Shown: one piece after another, positions 30,261-37,393 of the stretch
How the letters are laid out: every line of letters begins with the position of its first letter
Numbering within the stretch: the first letter of the stretch is position 1
Source of the DNA: Prevotella sp.
GTDB lineage: Bacteria > Bacteroidota > Bacteroidia > Bacteroidales > Bacteroidaceae
Reading direction: 5' to 3'
DNA length: 40,356 nt
Assembly (NCBI GenBank): GCA_017479675.1
Contig: JAFVBX010000023.1
Span: 1-40,356, forward strand
The notes under the pieces: model-generated
The model's input: the letters and a program-made list of their open reading frames with translations, nothing else
The model's database searches: none
Told to the model about the DNA's origin: nothing
Made by a program: the position numbers and the translations under genes

Positions 30261-33131
30261 ATGACAAAAAAATTACTAAGTATTATGGCATTGATGCTGC
30301 TCTGCGTATGCAGCATGTCCGCCACCGAAGTAACGGTGACGATGAATGCCAAGAGTAAGCTCATCAAGTCGTTTGTCAACATGGCTACAAGCGAGAGCGT
30401 TGAAGTCGGTGAGCCAACTAGCAACAAGTACACCTTTGAGGCAGCCGACGGCTCATATCTGCTGACGGCTACGGCGGCTGACGGCGAGACCGTATCAGGC
30501 ACCATACAGGTGGATGTCGATGCCGACCACACCACGTTTGCCATCTACTCTCCCGAGATTACAGTCAAGAACGCGGAGTGGGTGTATGGCACTGACTACA
30601 CTTTCAACCTCGTTGTAACAGACAAGGAAGGCGAGACGGTAAACACCACAATGGGCGAATACACCTCAGGGAAGAAAATGTTCCTTGTTCTCAACGGCAA
30701 TACCTATTACCTTGACTTAGTGCCTTCTGCAGAGCGCCAAGATGCAGGTTTTCTCCCTGCTTCCTATACTGGCACTGTGTCATTCAATGCTTCTATTAGC
30801 GCTGAAGCTCCGATGAGCGTTGCCTACAACATCACCGTGCCTGCTGATGCTGACCTCTTCCTCGGTACTAAGACTGCACACTTCGTTAAGTTTAAGGAAG
30901 TATTGCCACAGGGCATTGCTACTGAAGGCAGCAACAAGGTATATACCTTCAAACTGGCAGACAAACAGCAGTATAACTACCGTGTGAGCCAGACAGGCAA
31001 ACTCACCCAGGCTGGCATCTTCACCATGAGCACCGATGCCACCAAAGTACCAGAGCTCACCTTCACCGATGCCGACATGGAGGCTAAAGATCATAAGTTT
31101 ATAGACCATGACGTAGCATCTAACAACGGTTATAACGTAGGCGACATTTTCCTCAACATCAATCCTGCAGGACATTTGAAACTTACCAACGTAGGTGACA
31201 CCTACGACATACTGCCAATGCGCAACTGGGAACTCACCAACAGTATCACTGCCAACTACTTCATCGAGCCAGACTTCCACTTCACCGTTGTCAATGTCAA
31301 CGGACAGGAGGACAATTCTGTCGTGAAGGTAGAAGACGAACTGCTTACTGCCGTAGGCACAGGTACCGCAATAGTGCTCGTCACCTATGATGCCATACAC
31401 CTTAATAATTATAGCGGAGCAACGAAAGCAGACTTCGCAGGCGGTGCCGACTGGGGTGCTATATGGCCTGAGAACACGGCTGCCTTCGTTGTCACCGTTG
31501 GCGAACAGGCTGAAGGCATCACTCCTAACATTATTATTAATAAGGACTACCTCACCACAGTTACCCCTTGGGGCGGCGGTGCTCCTATCGACACAAAGCT
31601 GTCAATGGAGAACGTCGATGCTGAGTGCGACGTATTCTACTACCTCGACACAGAGGAAGGCTATGACTACACATTCACTCCTGAAGGTGTAGCATCAGTA
31701 ACACTGGCACGTCCTACTATCGGCACCAACTCTGCTTCCTACACTGGTTTCAGCGAAGAGGGCGTAACAAAGAACTCTGACGGCAGCTATACTCTCCGTC
31801 TCACCTTCGGTCGCAACATCGTTTGTCTTACCGATGCCTCTGGCAAGAGCGTCTATCAGGTAATGACAGCCAAGCCTTGCCATCGCGACATCAAGGTGGG
31901 TGACGAGGTTGTAACAAGCGTAAAGCCTGGCGATGCAGTAACAGTACAATACTCAGGTCTGTATCATCCGGCAGGCAAGCTTGCAGGCATACATAACTTC
32001 AATGCCTTCCTCGACTACAAGAAGCCTGCAGAAGGTCTCACCGTAACAAAGGGTAAGGGCAACCAATATACGATGGCTAATACTGCCACGGCACAGGCTG
32101 TTACGTTCACCGTGCCTGCTGACTGGACACAGCCAACCATCGAACTCGCTGACGGCGTGATGGGCATCGGAGGTTTCGGCGACCCAATAGGCAATTACCG
32201 TAACACTTCAAAGACGACAGGTCGTGCGCCAAACTTCACAGCTATATCACAGACGGCTGTCTTCGGTCGTGTGCCTTCAGTTACCCTTTCTGTAGAACTG
32301 CCTCTCGCAGTGGCTGACTTCGAGGATGTTGTCATAGAAAATGAGTCCTTCACCAAGGGCGCATCGGGATACACCACCCTGACCAGTGGCACATTCCAGT
32401 TTGATGTCTATTGCGACGATTCTTACGGCACACCATACTACTATGCTTTCTGTGCTGCAAACTACACCGATAACACTTACGCCGATGATTACAATGGACT
32501 GAAGAATGTCGTTGGCGGAGGCTATGATGGCTCAGATAACTATGGCGCATATTACTATAATTATTACGGACAGAATGCCGTGACAGTGCTTAGTGGCGGC
32601 GATGAAGGTGACATTGTGCCAGGCTTCTATATCACAAACTCAGCATACGCTTCCAGTTCTATGAGCAATGGTGACGGCTATGCAAAGAAATTCGGTCTTG
32701 GCGACTGGTTCAAACTCACCGTCACCGGTTACGATGCTGCGGACAATGTCACAGCAACCAAGGAGTACTATCTTGCTGACCTGCGTGATGCCGACAAGGC
32801 TTACATCATCAACGACTGGCGCTATGTTGACCTCAGCAGCCTCGGTAAGGTGAAGAAACTCGGCTTCGAACTGACAAGTAGCGATAATGACCCCACCTTT
32901 GGCATGAAAACTCCTGCTTACTTCTGCTTCGACAACTTCGGTGCAGAGGGAACGGAGACCTTGCCAGAGAAGAACGTTGACCTTACGCCTACTGGCATCA
33001 ACGAAGTAAATGCCGAAGGCGCAAGTGCTGCAAACCTCTTCGATGCACTCGGTCGTCGTGTCTCTTCTGCCAAAAGAGGCATCAGCATCATAAAGTTGAG
33101 CGATGGTTCTGTACGCAAGGTACTCAAGTAA
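30261..33131 (+). CDS. Large secreted surface protein with C-terminal DUF4465 domain
   Basis: 956 aa with an N-terminal signal peptide (about 1-21, SMSAT). The first 650 residues are beta-rich and probably several Ig-like domains; I recognise no family there. About 680-900 match the DUF4465 pattern: DFEDVVIENESF, many Tyr and Asp, YYLADLRD, WRYVDLSSLGKVKKLGFEL and CFDNFGA. The C-terminus has FDALGRRVSSAKRGISII, a DxxGR-type tail. DUF4465 proteins recur in Bacteroidetes B12 loci, so it may help capture cobalamin at the surface; this is inferred from position. It is far longer than a DUF4465 domain alone. Confidence 0.75.
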   Translation: MTKKLLSIMALMLLCVCSMSATEVTVTMNAKSKLIKSFVNMATSESVEVGEPTSNKYTFEAADGSYLLTATAADGETVSGTIQVDVDADHTTFAIYSPEITVKNAEWVYGTDYTFNLVVTDKEGETVNTTMGEYTSGKKMFLVLNGNTYYLDLVPSAERQDAGFLPASYTGTVSFNASISAEAPMSVAYNITVPADADLFLGTKTAHFVKFKEVLPQGIATEGSNKVYTFKLADKQQYNYRVSQTGKLTQAGIFTMSTDATKVPELTFTDADMEAKDHKFIDHDVASNNGYNVGDIFLNINPAGHLKLTNVGDTYDILPMRNWELTNSITANYFIEPDFHFTVVNVNGQEDNSVVKVEDELLTAVGTGTAIVLVTYDAIHLNNYSGATKADFAGGADWGAIWPENTAAFVVTVGEQAEGITPNIIINKDYLTTVTPWGGGAPIDTKLSMENVDAECDVFYYLDTEEGYDYTFTPEGVASVTLARPTIGTNSASYTGFSEEGVTKNSDGSYTLRLTFGRNIVCLTDASGKSVYQVMTAKPCHRDIKVGDEVVTSVKPGDAVTVQYSGLYHPAGKLAGIHNFNAFLDYKKPAEGLTVTKGKGNQYTMANTATAQAVTFTVPADWTQPTIELADGVMGIGGFGDPIGNYRNTSKTTGRAPNFTAISQTAVFGRVPSVTLSVELPLAVADFEDVVIENESFTKGASGYTTLTSGTFQFDVYCDDSYGTPYYYAFCAANYTDNTYADDYNGLKNVVGGGYDGSDNYGAYYYNYYGQNAVTVLSGGDEGDIVPGFYITNSAYASSSMSNGDGYAKKFGLGDWFKLTVTGYDAADNVTATKEYYLADLRDADKAYIINDWRYVDLSSLGKVKKLGFELTSSDNDPTFGMKTPAYFCFDNFGAEGTETLPEKNVDLTPTGINEVNAEGASAANLFDALGRRVSSAKRGISIIKLSDGSVRKVLK

Positions 33132-33134
33132 AAT

Positions 33135-34286
33135 ATGAAAAATCTTTGTATCGTAATAACCTTGGCGGTGCTGTCTGTCCTTGCCTCATGCAAGGGCGGC
33201 AGCACTGCCGCTTTTAATGAGGAAGACATCGAGTTGCGCTATGCCCGCCTGTTGACACTGAAGCAAGGCGACGGCTACATCGTGGCGGAAGTGAAAGATC
33301 CTTGGAAAGAAGCCCCCTCTAACTCCCCCCTACAGGGGGAGGGAAGGTTGCTCCACCGTTACATCCTCGTGCCACGCGATGCCGAGGTACCAAAGAACTT
33401 ACCTCAGGGCGAACTGGTGCGCACTCCCTTGCAGAAAACAATAGTCTATACCTCGGTGCATACAGGACTCATCGACGAGCTTGGCGGCTATGACGCCATC
33501 AAAGGCGTGTGCGACAAGGAATATATGTACCTTGACAAGATACAGGCTGACGTGGCTTCAGGCAAGATAACCGACTGCGGACTGGGTACCAACCCCGACC
33601 TTGAAAAGATTATCGACCTCAACCCCGATGCCATCTTGCTGTCGCCATTTGAGAATGCAGGCAGCTACGGCAAGCTCGGCAAGCTCGGCATACCCATCAT
33701 AGAATGTGCCGACTACATGGAGAACAGCGCCCTCGGCAGGGCTGAGTGGATGCGCTTCTACGGCTTGCTGTTAGGCAAGGAGAAGGAAGCCGAAAGCCTC
33801 TTCCGCGCCGTAGAGGACGACTATAACGCCACGAAGGCTCTCGTGGGCGACATAAAGGACAAGCCCACCGTAGTGACAGAGAAGAAATACGGCTCTACAT
33901 GGTATGTGGCAGGTGCCAACAGCACCGTCGGCGGACTGCTTGCCGATGCCGGTGCCGACTACATATTCAGCGACGAGCCCGCCTCTGGCAGCGTGCCTTA
34001 TTCGCCCGAAGTGGTGTTTGACCGTGCGCAGCAGGCTGACATCTGGATGTTCAAGTACAACCAGGCTGTTGACATCACCAGCCAACAGCTTGCCAGTGAA
34101 TGGGGCAACTACGGTAAGATGAAGGCATTCACCACAGGCAACGTCTATCAGTGTAACCTCAGCCTCGTGCCATACTACGAGGAAGCGCCCTTCCATCCCA
34201 ACATCCTGCTGAAGGAATATGTAAAGATTCTGCATCCCGACGTACTTAAAGGCTACGAGTTGCGTTATTATAAGAAACTGAAGTAA
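33135..34286 (+). CDS. btuF: BtuF-like ABC transporter substrate-binding lipoprotein
   Basis: 383 aa. Lipobox VLASC with Cys19 shows a lipoprotein facing the periplasm. The periplasmic-binding-protein fold of the cobalamin/iron-siderophore group starts near residue 95 (KTIVYTSVHTGLIDELGGYDAIKGV). GTNPDLEKIIDLNPDAILLSPFE and the C-terminal AFTTGNVYQCNLSLVPYYEEAPFHPNILLKEY also fit. Residues 59-70 (APSNSPLQGEG region) are an in-frame insertion of a GC-rich palindromic repeat. It is 3 bp after the DUF4465 gene and 4 bp before btuC. Confidence 0.9.
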   Translation: MKNLCIVITLAVLSVLASCKGGSTAAFNEEDIELRYARLLTLKQGDGYIVAEVKDPWKEAPSNSPLQGEGRLLHRYILVPRDAEVPKNLPQGELVRTPLQKTIVYTSVHTGLIDELGGYDAIKGVCDKEYMYLDKIQADVASGKITDCGLGTNPDLEKIIDLNPDAILLSPFENAGSYGKLGKLGIPIIECADYMENSALGRAEWMRFYGLLLGKEKEAESLFRAVEDDYNATKALVGDIKDKPTVVTEKKYGSTWYVAGANSTVGGLLADAGADYIFSDEPASGSVPYSPEVVFDRAQQADIWMFKYNQAVDITSQQLASEWGNYGKMKAFTTGNVYQCNLSLVPYYEEAPFHPNILLKEYVKILHPDVLKGYELRYYKKLK

Positions 34287-34290
34287 CGAA

Positions 34291-35316
34291 ATGAAAAAGA
34301 GCTTATTTGCAATAGCAGTATTCCTTGTTATACTTATAGCAAACCTACTTTGCGGCTCCGTCTCCATCCCAGCCATCGAAGTGTGGCACTCGCTGACGGG
34401 CGGAGAGGTGGAAAAGGAGAGCTGGCGCTACATCATTATGGAGTCGCGTGTGCCACAGAGCATCACGGCGATGCTGTGCGGTGCCAACCTTGCCGTGTCG
34501 GGCTTGCTGTTGCAGACAGCCTTTCGCAATCCCCTTGCCGGTCCGTCGATACTCGGCATCACCAACGGAGCCAGTGTCGGCGTCGCCCTCGTGATGCTCA
34601 TCCTGGGCGGCATCATCTCATTTGGAAACGACGCTCTCCCCCTTGGGGAGCAGGAGGGGGTATTATTCATCGGCTCTCTCGCCGTCGTCATCGGTGCCTT
34701 CCTCGGTTCGTTGCTCATCATCTTCCTGCTTTTGGCGGTTTCATCGGTAGTTTCGAGCAGCATCATGCTCCTCATCGTGGGCATCATGGTGAGCTATCTG
34801 GCGTCGTCAATCGTCATGTTGCTCAACATCTTTGCCAATGCCGACAACCTGCACAGCTACGTCATGTGGGGCATGGGCAGCTTCTCCGACGTCACGCTCA
34901 GCCAGCTGCCCTTCTTCTCCGTCGTCAGCATCCTGGGACTGTTGCTCAGCATCCTGCTCATCAAACCCCTCAACGCCCTGTTGCTTGGCGAAGGCTATGC
35001 CACCAACCTCGGCATCAACACCCACAGCGTACGCCGTTGGCTGCTCATAGCCACAGGCATCCTTACAGCTACGGCGACAGCCTATTGCGGTCCCATAGCC
35101 TTCATCGGACTTGCCGTGCCACATATCGCACGCCTCATAGTGCGCACCTCCGACCACCGCGTGCTGCTGCCCGCCACCATGCTCTGCGGAGCATCAATAG
35201 CCCTGCTGTGCAACATCATCTGCCAACTGCCCGAGAATCTCATCATTCCCCTCAACGCAGTAACCCCCATCTTTGGCGCCCCCGTTATCATTTATATCAT
35301 CTTTAGGAAAAAGTAA
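34291..35316 (+). CDS. btuC: BtuC-like FecCD family ABC permease
   Basis: 341 aa, about 8-10 membrane helices. The motif FRNPLAGPSILGITNGAS (78-95) and GPIAFIGLAVPHIARLIVRTSDHR near the C-terminus (the contact helix for the ATPase) identify the FecCD family. With BtuF it would import cobalamin across the inner membrane. Residues 114-123 (DALPLGEQEG) come from an in-frame GC hairpin repeat between two helices. No ATPase gene (btuD) follows; the operon appears to end here with element C at the stop codon. Confidence 0.9.
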   Translation: MKKSLFAIAVFLVILIANLLCGSVSIPAIEVWHSLTGGEVEKESWRYIIMESRVPQSITAMLCGANLAVSGLLLQTAFRNPLAGPSILGITNGASVGVALVMLILGGIISFGNDALPLGEQEGVLFIGSLAVVIGAFLGSLLIIFLLLAVSSVVSSSIMLLIVGIMVSYLASSIVMLLNIFANADNLHSYVMWGMGSFSDVTLSQLPFFSVVSILGLLLSILLIKPLNALLLGEGYATNLGINTHSVRRWLLIATGILTATATAYCGPIAFIGLAVPHIARLIVRTSDHRVLLPATMLCGASIALLCNIICQLPENLIIPLNAVTPIFGAPVIIYIIFRKK

Positions 35317-35412
35317 AGCTAAGCTTCCACAAAAAATTAACTGGTTAATTTCGCGAATTAACTGGTTAATTTTAAAAATTTACTAGTAAATTTGAAGCAG
35401 AAGCTAAGCCTC
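35315..35412. repeat. Three palindromes at 21-bp pitch (element C)
   Basis: An 18-bp near-palindrome (AAATTAACTGGTTAATTT and variants) starts at 35334, 35355 and 35376 with 3-nt spacers CGC and TAA. It is flanked by AAGCTAAGCTT (at the btuC stop) and GAAGCAGAAGCTAAGC. The order of copies and spacers is that of element B inverted. Confidence 0.85.
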
Positions 35413-35466
35413 CCCCTCTTGTTAGCATCCCTCCACGTCTCCTTTCTGTCAATTTTCATCCAAAAG

Positions 35467-35498
35467 TTTGGAAGTTACGAAATAATTCATTACCTTTG
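35467..35498 (+). promoter_or_regulatory. Promoter of the structured leader and orphan surface gene
   Basis: TTTG (35467-35470), 20-bp spacer, TACCTTTG (35491-35498). The sequence from AAAGTTTGG to CTTTGCAAGC is closely similar to the promoter at 36737-36768. Confidence 0.8.
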
Positions 35499-35516
35499 CA
35501 AGCAGAAATACGGTTG

Positions 35517-35662
35517 ACCTATGCCAGCAAGCATAACAAGACATAGCGCAAGTAGAATTACCCCCCCATTTCTCTCATTTAATAGCAGAGAGCAATAAGC
35601 TTGCGAGCATAGGTGTGCAAGGCACGCTATGACCCTATCCCAACGGGTCGTGGCGTGCCTTG
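35517..35662 (+). ncRNA. Structured leader or small RNA candidate
   Basis: The transcript from 35505 or so has a ~255-nt leader. A long-range stem pairs ACCTATGC (35517-35524) with GCATAGGT (35607-35614), and GCAAGC (35527-35532) with GCTTGC (35599-35604). Inside is TCTCT/AGAGA (35571-35575 with 35587-35591). A second hairpin, CAAGGCACGC (35618-35627) with GCGTGCCTTG (35653-35662), extends with GACCC/GGGTC. A 25-codon open frame starting at 35521 overlaps the first structure and holds a C7 run (35561-35567). The rest to 35758 is AT-rich. I know no RNA family that fits. Confidence 0.4.
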
Positions 35663-35758
35663 TTCGTGTATAGATGGTTGGTGGAGTAAGGTTGAATGAA
35701 GTAAAGAATAAGGTTTATATGTGGTAATTAAGATTAGTAATAACATAAAAAACAAAGA

Positions 35759-36628
35759 ATGAAGAAAAAGTATGAGAAGCCAAAGGCACGAGCCGTAAGG
35801 ATTGCCTGCAGGTGCACACTGCTGGCAGGTTCTACCGAGGCAGGACTGCAAGGCAGCGCCACGCTGGGCGAGAGCTGGACGGACAGCGGCAAGGACACCG
35901 TTTACCTCACCATACCTGCAGGACAATACACAGGCGCACAGACCTTGGTATATAAGAGCGGCGACAAAGAAGAGAGCGAGACACTCTCTGCCACAAAAGC
36001 CACGTTCAAGGCTGGTGAGACATACAGCAGGACATCAATTTTTGGCTCAAGGGTTACATATGTAGCCACAACGTCTGATTGGTCATCCGTTATCAGTGCA
36101 TTCAATGCAGAAGAAACTCCCAATCCTCTATTGAGACTGGAATGTGACATCACCACAACCTATATCACCATAACACGCGCTGATGGTGAAATTGAACTTA
36201 ATGGACATACTGTTTTGGGGGTCTATGCACGAAATAACATCCTTGATAAAACTCTCGTAATAGAGAATGGAACAGTGACCCACGGTATTGATGGCTATGA
36301 TGGACAAGGCACATATTGCTATGGAACCGTTATGCTTGAAAATGTTGACTGTGGAAATATCTGGAACGATGGACATAAGTATGTCATAAATAGCGGAACC
36401 TATGGACTAATCGAAATGACAGGAGAGGCACCTTATCCATCGATTGTGAATATTTATGGTGGTTATTTTAAAAATATATATCGTCGCTTTGGGACTGCAT
36501 CTGCCATACTCTATGGCGGAAAATATAGCTTCCGTCCAGAAGACAGCTGGTGCGCAAGCGGCTATTCTGTCAAGGCAAATACAGATGCAGACAGCGCAAC
36601 ATACCCATACAAAGTAAGTGCCGATTAA
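35759..36628 (+). CDS. Orphan surface-type protein, fimbrillin/beta-helix-like
   Basis: 289 aa. The N-terminus MKKKYEKPKARAVRIACRCTL followed by LAGST resembles the short leader found on many small Bacteroidales proteins (MKK-Y-x-P...LLAGS), not a normal signal peptide. Residues about 30-95 look like a fimbrillin-type beta domain (YLTIPAGQYTGAQTLVYKS, ATFKAGETYSRT). From about 125 the sequence has beta-helix-like strands: IELNGHTVLGVYA, TLVIENGTVTHGI, and YVINSGTYGLIEM. Function unknown. It is alone, with a long structured leader and a hairpin terminator. Confidence 0.7.
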   Translation: MKKKYEKPKARAVRIACRCTLLAGSTEAGLQGSATLGESWTDSGKDTVYLTIPAGQYTGAQTLVYKSGDKEESETLSATKATFKAGETYSRTSIFGSRVTYVATTSDWSSVISAFNAEETPNPLLRLECDITTTYITITRADGEIELNGHTVLGVYARNNILDKTLVIENGTVTHGIDGYDGQGTYCYGTVMLENVDCGNIWNDGHKYVINSGTYGLIEMTGEAPYPSIVNIYGGYFKNIYRRFGTASAILYGGKYSFRPEDSWCASGYSVKANTDADSATYPYKVSAD

Positions 36629-36656
36629 AAGAATATCGGAAACAGATGTAACAATA

Positions 36657-36693
36657 AAGGGGCGCTACTCTACGGAAAGAGCAGCGTCCCTCT
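36657..36693 (+). terminator. Hairpin terminator after the orphan gene
   Basis: AGGGGCGCT pairs with AGCGTCCCT through one G-T wobble, extended by RCTCT/AGAG, with a T-rich tail CTTTTC. It is a near copy of the hairpin at 37336-37370. Confidence 0.75.
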
Positions 36694-36736
36694 TTTCTGT
36701 TGCTCAGCCCCTGGCAAGAGAATTTTCACCCTAAAG

Positions 36737-36768
36737 TTTGGCAATATAAAAATAATTCCTTAACTTTG
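36737..36768 (+). promoter_or_regulatory. Promoter of the RelE-type toxin-antitoxin pair
   Basis: TTTG (36737-36740), 20-bp spacer, TAACTTTG (36761-36768), with 32 bp to the antitoxin ATG. Similar along its length to the promoter at 35467. Confidence 0.8.
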
Positions 36769-36800
36769 CAAGCGAGAACAGATAAACATAAAGAGAGGAA

Positions 36801-36989
36801 ATGACTACAATAATAGAACAAACTCCGAAAAGAATAACCGTCAACATGAGCCTGAGACGATGGAACAGGATGAACGAACTGGAGCAGAGCTTCAAGTTGG
36901 CTCGCATCATAAAGCGAAGCATGAAGCAGGTAGAGAGCGAACCAAGCATGACTCCAGAACAATCAGTTGAACTGTTGAGATCGCTATGA
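36801..36989 (+). CDS. Small antitoxin-like protein
   Basis: 62 aa. Not a family I can name with confidence. The N-terminal half KRITVNMSLRRWNRMNELEQSF could form a short helical DNA-binding or dimerisation unit; the C-terminus is charged and helical (SMTPEQSVELLRSL). It precedes and overlaps a RelE-superfamily toxin gene by 4 bp (ATGA), has its own consensus promoter, and a size normal for type II antitoxins. The role is inferred from this arrangement. Confidence 0.72.
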   Translation: MTTIIEQTPKRITVNMSLRRWNRMNELEQSFKLARIIKRSMKQVESEPSMTPEQSVELLRSL

Positions 36990-37315
36990 TGAGGGTTAGA
37001 ATATCCGAAGACTTCCGCATAGCATTCAAACGCTTGAAGAAACGTTATAAATCAATGGAGGCGGACTTTGAACGTTTGTTAGCTTCACTGCTTGCAGACC
37101 CTATGCAAGGTGTTGAACTTGAAGGCGGTGCCCGTAAGATACGAATGGCTATCACTTCAAAGGGAAAAGGCAAGAGCGGAGGTGCAAGGGTTATAATAAG
37201 GGTCAGAATAATTGAGACGGAATTACAACTGTTGTATATTTATGACAAGTCTGACTTTGAGAATGTCAAGGACTCCTATCTGCGCGACATAATGAAACGC
37301 ATGGGAGATATGTAA
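36986..37315 (+). CDS. RelE/ParE superfamily toxin
   Basis: 109 aa. The core of the toxin fold is seen in ARKIRMAITSKGKGKSGGARVIIRV, a block typical of RelE/HigB-like mRNA interferases (GKGKSGGxR), followed by ELQLLYIYDKSDFENV. The N-terminal helix pair is Lys-rich, suiting RNA or ribosome binding. Start overlaps the antitoxin. The target is not readable from sequence. Confidence 0.83.
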   Translation: MMRVRISEDFRIAFKRLKKRYKSMEADFERLLASLLADPMQGVELEGGARKIRMAITSKGKGKSGGARVIIRVRIIETELQLLYIYDKSDFENVKDSYLRDIMKRMGDM

Positions 37316-37335
37316 TCACAAAGAAAAACAAAATA

Positions 37336-37370
37336 AGGGACGCTACTCTATAGGAAAGAGCAGCGTCCCT
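37336..37370. terminator. Bidirectional hairpin terminator
   Basis: AGGGACGCT (37336-37344) pairs with AGCGTCCCT (37362-37370), extended by ACTCT/AGAG-type pairing, between the convergent toxin and YfhO genes. The plus side is followed by TATTCTT. It is a near copy of 36657-36693. Confidence 0.8.
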
Positions 37371-37393
37371 TATTCTTAAAAGCGGTAAGCTAT

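Noticed and set aside
34350..35306. Long open frame (318 codons) overlapping btuC
   Set aside because: A shifted-frame shadow rich in His, Arg and Pro; the btuC frame has clear FecCD motifs.
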